Assembly (NCBI GenBank): GCA_025929745.1
Contig: JAICPQ010000003.1
Span: forward strand, 1 to 31,009
Direction: 5' to 3'
DNA: 31,009 bases
Source of the DNA: Burkholderiales bacterium
GTDB taxonomy: Bacteria > Pseudomonadota > Gammaproteobacteria > Burkholderiales > SG8-39
Part shown: positions 1 to 9,625 of the stretch, piece by piece
Layout: every line of letters begins with the position of its first letter
Numbering within the stretch: the first letter of the stretch is position 1
Position numbers and translations under genes: made by a program
The notes under the pieces: model-generated
The model's input: the letters and a program-made list of their open reading frames with translations, nothing else
Told to the model about the DNA's origin: nothing
Databases searched by the model: none

Positions 1-1
1 C

Positions 2-343
2 GTCCTGATCGGTTTTTCGCAGGGCGGCACGCTCGCGCTCGAGGCGGTGAAGTCGCCCGGCCTCGCCGGCGCAGTGGTCGCGTTCTCCTCGCGCTTCGCG
101 CAGAACCCGGGGCCGGGCACGCGCATCGCTTCGCGCATTCACCTCGTGCATGGCGAATACGACTCGGTAGTGTCACGCGTCTACGCCGAGCGCGCGGCGC
201 GCGTGCTGACCGGCCTACACGTCCCCGTTACGCTCGACATTGTCGAGGACCTCGGCCACGCGCTTTCGCACCGCGCGATCAGCCTAGGCTCGCTGCGCCT
301 CCTGCAAGGAATCTACGAAGGGCGCCGCGCCACGCTGCATTGA
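2..343 (+). CDS. Alpha/beta hydrolase (carboxylesterase/phospholipase family), 3' part only
   Basis: The reading frame is already open at the window edge, so the N-terminus is missing. The visible part begins with the nucleophile elbow GFSQGG, which is typical of the carboxylesterase/phospholipase family (YpfH and EstB types). A GEYDSVVS segment supplies the likely catalytic Asp and LGHALSH the likely His, so the triad looks intact. About 113 residues are visible, roughly half of a usual 200-220 residue member. The last bases overlap the TTG start of the next gene in a TTGA overlap, so the two are probably translated together. The substrate cannot be told from the sequence; members hydrolyse small acyl or aryl esters. 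The family call is firm, the exact activity is not. Confidence 0.8.
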   Translation, partial: VLIGFSQGGTLALEAVKSPGLAGAVVAFSSRFAQNPGPGTRIASRIHLVHGEYDSVVSRVYAERAARVLTGLHVPVTLDIVEDLGHALSHRAISLGSLRLLQGIYEGRRATLH

Positions 344-693
344 AGGAAGGCATCGTCCTCTTCGCGCACGGCTCGCGCGACCCGGAATGGTCGCGACCGT
401 TCGAAAGCCTCGCCGCCGAATTATCGAAGAAGCACGTCGTCCGGCTTGCTTACCTCGAACTGATGCAGCCGCCCCTCGCCGATGCCATCGCCTCGCTCGC
501 AGACGCCGGTGTCGATTCGATTCGTGTGGTCCCGGTCTTCCTGGCGCAGGGCGGGCATGTGAAGCAGGACCTGCCCCGCCTGGTGGCCGCGGCGCGCAGC
601 GCCCACCCGAATATCAACATCACACTGGAGCAGGCGATCGGCGAGCGCCCGCAGGTGCTCGCCGCGATCGCGCGCGCAATAACGGCGGACTAA
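340..693 (+). CDS. CbiX/SirB-type sirohydrochlorin chelatase-like protein
   Basis: This short 117-residue protein matches the single-domain CbiX(S)/SirB class II chelatases, which insert Co2+ or Fe2+ into sirohydrochlorin for cobalamin or siroheme synthesis. The N-terminal AHGSRDP motif holds the first metal-ligand His (residue 10). A YLELMQPPL segment holds the conserved acidic residue (Glu40). GGHVKQDLP holds the second His (residue 73). The start is TTG, chosen because it forms a TTGA overlap with the upstream esterase stop and because the protein then begins right at the conserved first strand. No other tetrapyrrole gene is visible nearby, so whether cobalt, iron or nickel is the metal is open. 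Confidence 0.85.
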   Translation: MKEGIVLFAHGSRDPEWSRPFESLAAELSKKHVVRLAYLELMQPPLADAIASLADAGVDSIRVVPVFLAQGGHVKQDLPRLVAAARSAHPNINITLEQAIGERPQVLAAIARAITAD

Positions 694-719
694 ATCGGCG
701 AACTCGGTAGTAGAGTTGA

Positions 720-732
720 AGGAGAAGGAGGG
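720..732 (+). promoter_or_regulatory. Strong ribosome binding site for the CBS-domain gene
   Basis: A purine run, AGGAGAAGGAGGG, ends seven bases before the ATG at 740. It decides the start: the in-frame TTG at 716 lies before this element and would lack a Shine-Dalgarno sequence. It is the best such site in the window, where most genes use stop/start overlaps or have no visible site. Confidence 0.75.
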
Positions 733-739
733 CGCGCCT

Positions 740-1171
740 ATGGATCGTGCAGTGCGCAGCATCATCGAGGATCAGAAGCCCGTCACCGCCAACGCCGACA
801 TGAGCGTGTTGGCGGCGGCGCGTCTCATGCGGGAGCAGCGCGTGGGCGCGCTCCTCGTCATCCGCGAAGGCAGGCTGGCCGGAATTTTCACCGAACGCGA
901 CGCGCTCTTCCGGGTGATCGCGGAAGGCCGCAGTCCGGCGAGGACGCACATTGCCGAAGTGATGACCGCAAACCCGCGCACCATCGCGCCCGACCGTCCG
1001 TTCGGCCATGCATTGCATCTCATGCACGAAGGCGGTTTTCGCCACGTGCCGGTGGTGGAAAACGGCAGGCCGCTCGGCGTGGTGTCGGCGCGCGATGCGC
1101 TCGCGCCGGATCTTCAGCAGTTCGTGGCCGAGCTCGGCAAGCGCGAGCACATCGGCGAGATCCTCGGCTAG
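740..1171 (+). CDS. CBS-domain pair protein
   Basis: A 143-residue protein made of two CBS motifs in tandem and nothing else. The first covers about residues 5-60 (with GALLVIREGRLAGIFTERD). The second covers about residues 72-130 (with FRHVPVVENGRPLGVVSARD). Tandem CBS pairs form a Bateman module that binds adenine nucleotides such as AMP, ATP or SAM and acts as an energy or ligand sensor for a partner. Stand-alone versions are common in proteobacteria and mostly lack a known partner. The start at 740 is set by the AGGAGG-type site just upstream. It ends three bases from the stop of the convergent Bug receptor gene. Neighbours give no hint of the partner. Confidence 0.9.
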   Translation: MDRAVRSIIEDQKPVTANADMSVLAAARLMREQRVGALLVIREGRLAGIFTERDALFRVIAEGRSPARTHIAEVMTANPRTIAPDRPFGHALHLMHEGGFRHVPVVENGRPLGVVSARDALAPDLQQFVAELGKREHIGEILG

Positions 1172-1174
1172 CAG

Positions 1175-2128
1175 TCAGTCGACGCGCGCGCCGACGTCCT
1201 TTGCCACTTTGGCCCACTTGTCGATTTCGTTGCGGATGAACGCGGCGAAGTCTTCGGGCGTGCCGCTAATCGGATCGAGCCCGCCATCGAGCAGCCTCTG
1301 GTGGACCTCCGGAAAAGCCATAGCTTTGGCGAACGCCGCGTTCAGCTGCGTGACGATGTCGGCGGGCAGGTTCGCCGGGCCGGCGATGCCTTGCCACGCG
1401 CGCGCCTCGAAACCCGGGAAGCCGGATTCGGCGATGGTGGGGATGTCGGGATAGGACGCCGAGCGCTCGAGCGTGCCGACGGCAAGCGCGCGCAGCTTGC
1501 CCGCTTTCACATGCGGCATCAGGTTCGCCTGGTCGGCGATCACGATGTGAATCTGCCCGCCGAGCAAGTCCGCGACCATCGGCCCGCCACCTTTGAACGG
1601 CACGTGCAGCATGTCGATGCCGGCGCGCTGCTTGAGAAGCTCGGTGGCGAGATGCGGCGCGCTGCCGCTACCCGCGGAACCGTAGCTCAGCTTGCCGGGA
1701 TTGGCCTTGGCGTGATCGATGAGCTCGTTGACGCTGCGCGCCGGTACGGAAGGATGGACTGTCATGACATAGTTCACCGCCACGGTGCGGATGATCGGCG
1801 TCAGATCCTTGCGCGGATCGTAGGTCATCTTGCTGTACAGACCGACGTTCATCGCCAGTGAGGCGATATTGCCGACGAGGAGCGTATAGCCGTCCGGGGC
1901 CGCCTTGACGACGAGATCGGCGCCCACCATGCCGCCCGCGCCGCTGCGGTTCTCGATGAGGATCGGTTGTCCGAGCGTTTCCTGCAATCGGTTTTGCACC
2001 GCGCGCGCGTAGTAGTCGACGGCCCCGCCAGGCGGAAACGGCACGATCAAGCGCACCGGCTTCGACGGAAAAGGCTGCGCGAAGGCGCTCAGCGAAACCC
2101 ACAGGACGAGTGCGACGACGGTTTTCAT
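1175..2128 (-). CDS. Bug/TctC-family tricarboxylate-type solute receptor
   Basis: A 317-residue periplasmic substrate-binding protein of the Bug (Bordetella uptake gene) family, the receptor part of tripartite tricarboxylate transporters. An N-terminal signal peptide ends around AFAQPFPSKPVRLIVPF. Family signatures are PFPPGGAVDYYAR, ENRSGAGGMVGA, APDGYTLL and HVPFKGGGPMVADLLGGQ. These proteins bind carboxylates such as citrate, aromatic acids or amino acids between two lobes. No TctA or TctB membrane gene is present, so it is an orphan receptor, as is usual in Burkholderiales. It is divergent from the enolase-superfamily gene with only 22 bases between starts. Co-regulation, with the enzyme acting on the bound ligand, is plausible but inferred. 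Confidence 0.93.
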   Translation of the reverse strand: MKTVVALVLWVSLSAFAQPFPSKPVRLIVPFPPGGAVDYYARAVQNRLQETLGQPILIENRSGAGGMVGADLVVKAAPDGYTLLVGNIASLAMNVGLYSKMTYDPRKDLTPIIRTVAVNYVMTVHPSVPARSVNELIDHAKANPGKLSYGSAGSGSAPHLATELLKQRAGIDMLHVPFKGGGPMVADLLGGQIHIVIADQANLMPHVKAGKLRALAVGTLERSASYPDIPTIAESGFPGFEARAWQGIAGPANLPADIVTQLNAAFAKAMAFPEVHQRLLDGGLDPISGTPEDFAAFIRNEIDKWAKVAKDVGARVD

Positions 2129-3250
2129 GCACTCAGGCTAGCATGCGGCCATGGCGCTCACCATCACCAAGGTCGAATGCTGGGTGCATCGCGCGCCGAT
2201 CGCCACGCCTCTCGCCAACGCCTTCGCAGCGATGACAAACCGCCCGGCGACGTGGCTGCGCATTACGGCGAGCGATGGCGCCTGGGGTTGGGGCGAGGTG
2301 TTCAGCAACTTCCCGACCGTCGGCGCCGAGCATCGCGCGCGGCTGGTGGAAAGCATCTTCACGCCTCTTCTCGAGAACTTCGTGCTGGAAACGCCGCCCG
2401 AGATGCGTCAAGTGCTCGAAGCGCGCACCCGCATCATGGCAATCCAATGCGGCGAGCCCGGGCCATTCGCACAAATCATCGGCGCGATCGACCAGGCGCT
2501 CTGGGACATGAGCGCGCGCCGCGCCGGGCAGCCGTTATGGACGCATCTCGGCGGAATGAACCCGCGCGTGCGGGTCTATGCGAGCGGACTTGGACCAGAC
2601 GACGTCGTGAAGACGGCCGCCGCCAAGCGCGCGGAGGGCTTCCGCGCGTTTAAGCTAAAGGTCGGCTTCGCTGGCGGCCGAAATCGCGACAACCTCGCGA
2701 CGCTCCGCGAAGCCGTGGGCAGGGACGCGACCATCATGGTGGACGCCAACCAAGCGTGGTCCGCCGAAGCAGCGCCTGCGCGCATCAAGGAACTGCTGCC
2801 CTACGCGCCGCACTGGATCGAGGAACCGATCGCCGCCGATGAAACGCTCGACACATGGAAGCGACTTTTGGCCGACACGGGCGCTCCGCTCGCGGCCGGC
2901 GAAAACATCCGTGGCGAGGCCGATTTCGCCGCCGCGATCAACGCGGGATTTCTGCGCTTCGTGCAACCCGACGTCGGCAAATGGGGCGGGATCACCGGCT
3001 GCGGCGCGGTGGCGCGCCGGGCTGTGGCGCGCGGCATCGCGTTCTGCCCGCATTGGCTCGCCGGCGGCGTTGGCCTCGCCGCATCGATGCATCTTCTGGC
3101 GGCGGTCGGCGGTGAGGGCTTCGCCGAGGTGGACTCCAACCCGAATCCGCTGCGCGAGGAAGTCTTTCAGATGGATTTCGCCGACGGAAGCGTCACGCTC
3201 TCCGACGCGCCCGGCATCGGCGTCGAGCCGGACTTGGCGCGCCTGCGGCG

Positions 3251-5221
<1,971 letters not shown>

Positions 5222-5238
5222 AGTAGGATTTGTCGCGG

Positions 5239-5246
5239 ATTATATT
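5239..5246. promoter_or_regulatory. Back-to-back -10 elements between aacS and putA
   Basis: In the 28-base gap between the two divergent starts, the AT-rich octamer ATTATATT reads as a perfect TATAAT on the minus strand (5244 to 5239), toward aacS. On the plus strand it reads TATATT (5241-5246), toward putA, ending three bases before the putA ATG. It is the only AT-rich spot in a GC-rich region. I see no convincing -35 hexamer on either side, which argues for caution. If used, the putA transcript would be leaderless or nearly so, and polymerases firing in opposite directions would compete for the same bases. Confidence 0.45.
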
Positions 5247-5249
5247 CAG

Positions 5250-8153
5250 ATGCGTGAAGCGATCCGGCGTAACCACCGCATCGGCGAGGCGGATGCGATC
5301 GCGCGGCTGCTTTCTCTTCAGCCCGACGCTACAACCTCGCGCACCATCGGTGCTACGGCGCTGCGCCTCGCCGAGCGCGTGCGCGCCTCGCCGCCCGGCG
5401 CGCTCTCGGCCGAATCATTCCTGCGCAGCTACGGACTCACCACGCCCGAGGGCGTCGCGCTCATGTGCGTGGCCGAGGCGCTGCTGCGCATTCCGGATGC
5501 GCGCACGCAGGACGCGCTGATCCGCGACAAGCTCGCCGCGCGCAACTGGAGCGCTGCGAGCGCGGCCGACTGGGCGCTCATGCTCACCGGTACGCTCGCG
5601 CGCTGGCACGACGAGACCGCTTCGACGTTGAAACAGCTGATCGCGCGGCTCGGCGAACCGGTCGTTCGCGGCGCGGTGCGCCAGGCCATGCGCATTCTGG
5701 CGGGACAGTTCGTGCTCGCCGAGAGCATCGAGGAAGCCGTCAAGCGTGCGGGCGAGCGCCGCCCCTACCGTTTCTCTTTCGACATGCTGGGCGAGGCTGC
5801 CCGCACGGCCGAAGACGCCGCCAACTACATGACGGCGTACACACGGGCGATCGGCGCCGTGCGCGCGCCCGATGGGATCTCGATCAAGCTTTCGGCGCTG
5901 CACCCGCGCTTCGAAGAAGCGAAGCGTGCGCGCGTATTCGCCGAGCTGCTGCCGCGGCTGCGGGAGCTCGCCGCGCTGGCGTCCGCTCAGGGCGTCGGCA
6001 TGACGCTGGACGCAGAAGAATCCGAGCGCCTCGAGCTCACGCTCGACCTCTTCGACGCACTTACGCGCGACTTCGCGCTCGGTCTCGCCGTGCAGGCCTA
6101 CCAGAAGCGCGCGCTCGCGGTGTGCGAATGGCTCGGATCGCTGCGGCGGAAAATCGGCGTGCGCCTCGTGAAAGGCGCCTACTGGGACGGCGAGATCAAG
6201 CGCGCGCAGCAACTCGGCATGCCGGACTACCCGGTGTTCACGCGAAAGAGCGCGACCGACGTCTCATACGTGGCGTGCGCACGAGTTCTCCTCGGCGCTG
6301 CCGGTTTCATCTCTCCGGCGTTCGCCACACACAACTGCAGAACTGTAGCGACGATTCTCGAGCTCGGCGGCGAGTGCGAATTCCAGAAGCTTTTCGGCAT
6401 GGGGGATGCGCTCTACGACGCAGTGCTTGCCGAACACAACGTCGCTTGCCGCGTGTATGCGCCGGTCGGCGGCTTTACCGACCTCCTTCCCTATCTGGTC
6501 CGCAGGTTGCTCGAGAACGGCGCCAATACGTCCTTCGTGCACCAGATCGCCGATCCTGCCGTACCGGTGGAAACCCTGGTCGCCGATCCGGTCGCCGCGC
6601 TGCCGTACCCGTATGCACCTGACCCGCGCATTCCGCTGCCGCGCGACCTCTACCCGGATCGCAAGAACTCGCTCGGCCTGGATCTCTCGCGCCAGGATGT
6701 GCTGAAGGAGCTTGAGGCGCGCATCCAGACCGACCGCGCTGGTGAGCCGCTCGCCGCGGTGGAAGATACGACGCCGCAGGAGCTTGATTTCAGCCTGGCG
6801 CGGGCCGCGGACGCATTCGAGGCCTGGTCGCGCGCGCCGGTCACGGAGCGCGCGGCGCGCCTCGAGCGCGCCGCCGATCTTCTGGAAGAGCGCATGGTGG
6901 AACTTGTCTCGCTCATCGTGCGCGAAGGCGGGCGCACCTATGGCGATGCGGTCGCGGAGGTGCGCGAGGCGGCGGACTTCTGCCGCTACTATGCCGTGCA
7001 GGCGCGGTCGCAGTTCGGCGCTCCGGTTCTCCTCGACGGTCCGGCGGGCGAGCGCAACGAGCTTCGTTTGCACGGCCGCGGCGTCGTCGCCTGCATCAGC
7101 CCATGGAATTTCCCGCTCGCCATATTCACCGGGCAGGTTGCCGCCGCCCTGGCGGCCGGCAACACCGTGCTCGCGAAACCGGCCGAGCAGACGCCGCGCG
7201 TCGCCTTTCGCGCGCTCGAGCTCCTTTATGCGGCCGGTATCCCCGCCGACGCCGCCTGCGGGGTAGTCGGGCCGGGCGAGACCATCGGCGCCGCGCTCGT
7301 CGCCGACTCGCGCACCGCGGGCGTTGCCTTCACCGGGTCGGTGGACACCGCGAAGCGGATCAACGAGGCGCTCGCGCGGCGCGACGGTCCCATCGTTCCG
7401 CTCATCGCCGAAACCGGCGGCGTCAACGCCATGATTGTGGACGCCTCCGCACTACCAGAGCAGGTAGTCGACGACGTCGTCACTTCGGCGTTCCAGAGCG
7501 CCGGGCAGCGCTGCTCCGCGCAGCGCATCCTTTTCATCGACGAAGGCTGCGCCGAGCGCGTCATGCGGCTTCTCGCCGGTGCGCTTGCCGAGCTCAAAGT
7601 TAGCGACCCGGCACAGCCCGACACCGACATCGGCCCGATCATCGACGCGCCCTCCAGGGTCGCCCTCCTGCGCCACGTCGAGGCGCTCCGCAAATCCGCA
7701 AGGCTGATCGGCGAAGCGAAGGCGCCGGGCGACGGAAACTACGTGGCGCCGGTCGCTTTCGAGCTGACGCTCGAAGCGCTGCCCAAGGTCGAGGTGTTCG
7801 GCCCGATTCTCCATGTATGCACGTACCATGGTGAAGACCTCCCGAGGGTGCTGCAATGGCTGGGCGACAGCGGCTACGGCCTCACGCTTGGCATTCACAG
7901 CCGCATCCAGAGCTTCGTCGACCAGGTCGTGCGCACGGCCCGCGTCGGCAACATTTACGTAAACCGCAGCATGATCGGCGCCGTCGTCGGCGTACAGCCC
8001 TTCGGCGGCGAAGGGCTCTCCGGCACCGGCCCGAAGGCCGGCGGTCCACACTACATCCTGCGGTTCGCCACGGAAAGAACGCTCACGGTAAATACGGCCG
8101 CGGTGGGCGGCGTAACCGAGCTTCTCAATCCACCCGCGCGCCCGACGCCTTGA
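5250..8153 (+). CDS. putA: Bifunctional proline dehydrogenase / L-glutamate gamma-semialdehyde dehydrogenase (short PutA)
   Basis: This 967-residue bifunctional enzyme oxidises proline to pyrroline-5-carboxylate with FAD and then to glutamate with NAD+. The proline dehydrogenase barrel fills about residues 60-470 and shows GISIKLSALHPRF, RLVKGAYWDGEIKRAQ and FATHNCRTVATI. The aldehyde dehydrogenase domain follows from about residue 500, with SPWNFPLAIFTGQVAAALAAG, catalytic Glu721 in AETGG, catalytic Cys755 in GQRCSAQR and PFGGEGLSGTGPKAGG near the end. The ribbon-helix-helix DNA-binding domain of long PutA is absent. The ATG at 5250 is chosen because the open frame further upstream lies inside aacS. 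It ends inside the stop region of a convergent Bug gene. Confidence 0.96.
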   Translation: MREAIRRNHRIGEADAIARLLSLQPDATTSRTIGATALRLAERVRASPPGALSAESFLRSYGLTTPEGVALMCVAEALLRIPDARTQDALIRDKLAARNWSAASAADWALMLTGTLARWHDETASTLKQLIARLGEPVVRGAVRQAMRILAGQFVLAESIEEAVKRAGERRPYRFSFDMLGEAARTAEDAANYMTAYTRAIGAVRAPDGISIKLSALHPRFEEAKRARVFAELLPRLRELAALASAQGVGMTLDAEESERLELTLDLFDALTRDFALGLAVQAYQKRALAVCEWLGSLRRKIGVRLVKGAYWDGEIKRAQQLGMPDYPVFTRKSATDVSYVACARVLLGAAGFISPAFATHNCRTVATILELGGECEFQKLFGMGDALYDAVLAEHNVACRVYAPVGGFTDLLPYLVRRLLENGANTSFVHQIADPAVPVETLVADPVAALPYPYAPDPRIPLPRDLYPDRKNSLGLDLSRQDVLKELEARIQTDRAGEPLAAVEDTTPQELDFSLARAADAFEAWSRAPVTERAARLERAADLLEERMVELVSLIVREGGRTYGDAVAEVREAADFCRYYAVQARSQFGAPVLLDGPAGERNELRLHGRGVVACISPWNFPLAIFTGQVAAALAAGNTVLAKPAEQTPRVAFRALELLYAAGIPADAACGVVGPGETIGAALVADSRTAGVAFTGSVDTAKRINEALARRDGPIVPLIAETGGVNAMIVDASALPEQVVDDVVTSAFQSAGQRCSAQRILFIDEGCAERVMRLLAGALAELKVSDPAQPDTDIGPIIDAPSRVALLRHVEALRKSARLIGEAKAPGDGNYVAPVAFELTLEALPKVEVFGPILHVCTYHGEDLPRVLQWLGDSGYGLTLGIHSRIQSFVDQVVRTARVGNIYVNRSMIGAVVGVQPFGGEGLSGTGPKAGGPHYILRFATERTLTVNTAAVGGVTELLNPPARPTP

Positions 8154-9084
8154 CGACGCTCGCCCACTTGGCGATCTCGCTCTTTACGAACTGAGCGAAT
8201 TGCTCGGGCGAATTCGGCGCAAAGCGCGCGCCTTCCACCGGCAGGCGCGCCTGGATTTCCGCGAGCTGCATGATGCGCAACACCTCGGCGTTCCAGCGCT
8301 GCACGATCGGCGCCGGCGTGCCGGCGGGCGCGAAAAGCCCGATCCAGTTGTTCACTTCGAAGCCTGGCAGCGTCTCGGCGACCGTGGGCAGCTCGGCAGC
8401 GGCGCGGGAGCGCTCGGCGCCGATGGTTGCCAGCGCGCGCAGCTTGCCCGTTTTCGCATGCGGCAGCACCGTCGGCATGGTGGCGAAAAGAAGCGACGTC
8501 TGGCCGGCGAGAAGGTCGGTGATCGCCGGCACGTTGCCCTTGTAAGGGACGTGCGTCATGTCGACTTTTGCCATCGTCTTGAATAGCTCGCCGGCAAGGT
8601 GGCTCGCGGTTCCGGTCCCGGCCGAGGCGAAGGTCAGCTTGCCGGGATTAGCGCGCGCGTAAGTGATGAGTTCCGCGACGCTGTTGGCGGGCACGCTCGG
8701 ATGGACGACGAGAAGCCCCTCGGCCTCTAGGACGAGCGCAACCGCGGCGAAATCCTTGACCGGGTCGTACGGCAACTTCGAAAAAAGGCTCACATTGACG
8801 GCGTGCGGCCCGATCGCGCTCATGTTCAGGGTGTAGCCGTCGGGCGGCGATTTCGCGACTGCCTCGGCGCCGATGTTGCCGCCCGCGCCGGTGCGGTTTT
8901 CGATCACGACTGGCTGCCCCCATGCCTCCTGCACCTTTGCGACGATGATGCGCGCGTAGACGTCCGCGACCCCGCCCGCCGGGAAATTCACGATGATGCG
9001 CACCGGCTTCGACGGATACGGTTGAGCGAGCGCCGCCGCGGAAAAGAAAAGCGCCGCCAGGACAAAGTGCTTGGTTGCCTTCAT
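8125..9084 (-). CDS. Second Bug/TctC-family solute receptor
   Basis: A 319-residue periplasmic receptor with a clear signal peptide ending near AAALAQPYPSKPVRIIVNF. Family motifs are NFPAGGVADVYAR, ENRTGAGGNIGAEA, PPDGYTLN and HVPYKGNVPAITDLLAGQ. It is clearly related to the first receptor at 1175-2128, and both end in the same GARVD residues, but the ligand-pocket loops differ, so the ligand probably differs too. The ATG was chosen because it overlaps the upstream lipoprotein stop as ATGA and places the signal peptide at the N-terminus. A longer in-frame extension has no signal sequence and lies in the lipoprotein gene. No TctA or TctB partner is present. The last 29 bases overlap putA. Confidence 0.93.
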   Translation of the reverse strand: MKATKHFVLAALFFSAAALAQPYPSKPVRIIVNFPAGGVADVYARIIVAKVQEAWGQPVVIENRTGAGGNIGAEAVAKSPPDGYTLNMSAIGPHAVNVSLFSKLPYDPVKDFAAVALVLEAEGLLVVHPSVPANSVAELITYARANPGKLTFASAGTGTASHLAGELFKTMAKVDMTHVPYKGNVPAITDLLAGQTSLLFATMPTVLPHAKTGKLRALATIGAERSRAAAELPTVAETLPGFEVNNWIGLFAPAGTPAPIVQRWNAEVLRIMQLAEIQARLPVEGARFAPNSPEQFAQFVKSEIAKWASVVKASGARVD

Positions 9085-9545
9085 CGAATCACATTGGCCT
9101 TGAGTTTCTCGAATTCCGGCTGCGTGATCGTCCCCGCGTCGCGCAGGCTCTGCAGCTCGCGCAGCGCTTGCACTACATCGCTGCCGGAGCCGGCCGCTTT
9201 CGCTTCGCGATACGCGGTGCCGGTGATGCGGTAGACATTCACGAAGCACTCTCCCATCTGGCGGGGCTCGTGCAGCGCCTGCACCTGGACGTGCGTCCCG
9301 CCCATGGTGAACGCATTCTTCATCAAGCTCGCGACGGCGGCGTCGCGGTTGCCGCGCTTGCCGTCATCGCCGCAGCCCTGCCCGTCCACCCCGCTCACCG
9401 GCCCGAGCTCGAAGAAACTGGCGCCCGGATGGCTCGTGCCGACGCGCACGGTCTCCGCGCCCGGCACCGGGGCTTCCGGCTTCTTGGTGGCACAGCCCGA
9501 ACCAAGTGCGATGGCCGCGACGCAGACCAGGATGGTTTTTCGCAT
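9081..9545 (-). CDS. Lipoprotein with a DUF4156-like middle and a C-terminal SHOCT domain
   Basis: A 154-residue predicted lipoprotein. The signal peptide ends in a lipobox, ALGSGC, with the lipidated Cys at residue 18. The middle, including KRGNRDAAVASLMKNAFTMG and THVQVQ, resembles DUF4156/RcsF-like outer membrane lipoproteins in pattern. The last 30 residues, with LRELQSLRDAGTITQPEFE, fit the SHOCT motif, a short helical module usually at protein C-termini and thought to mediate oligomerisation. A GGGAGGG-type ribosome site lies just upstream. The stop overlaps the start of the Bug receptor gene as ATGA, so the two are co-translated. The role is unknown; the SHOCT call is fairly sure and the middle domain is tentative. 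Confidence 0.8.
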   Translation of the reverse strand: MRKTILVCVAAIALGSGCATKKPEAPVPGAETVRVGTSHPGASFFELGPVSGVDGQGCGDDGKRGNRDAAVASLMKNAFTMGGTHVQVQALHEPRQMGECFVNVYRITGTAYREAKAAGSGSDVVQALRELQSLRDAGTITQPEFEKLKANVIR

Positions 9546-9608
9546 GGGCCCTCCCTCAGGCGTCCATATTGAAGCCGAAAAATTCGAACGTCGATAGAAC
9601 CAAGGGCC

Positions 9609-9614
9609 TAGAAT
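9609..9614 (+). promoter_or_regulatory. Candidate -10 element upstream of the glutamate dehydrogenase gene
   Basis: TAGAAT matches the sigma-70 -10 consensus at five of six positions and ends 11 bases before the ATG at 9626. A second, weaker copy (TAGAAC) lies at 9595-9600. No good -35 hexamer sits at the right distance. The 80-base gap from 9546 to 9625 is the only regulatory space between this gene and the divergent lipoprotein gene. Confidence 0.35.
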
Positions 9615-9625
9615 CCCGCAAAGGG

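Noticed and set aside
9506..9625. Earlier ATG for the glutamate dehydrogenase gene
   Set aside because: It would place 40 Trp/Arg/Pro-rich residues partly inside the divergent lipoprotein gene; conserved-looking sequence begins after the ATG at 9626.
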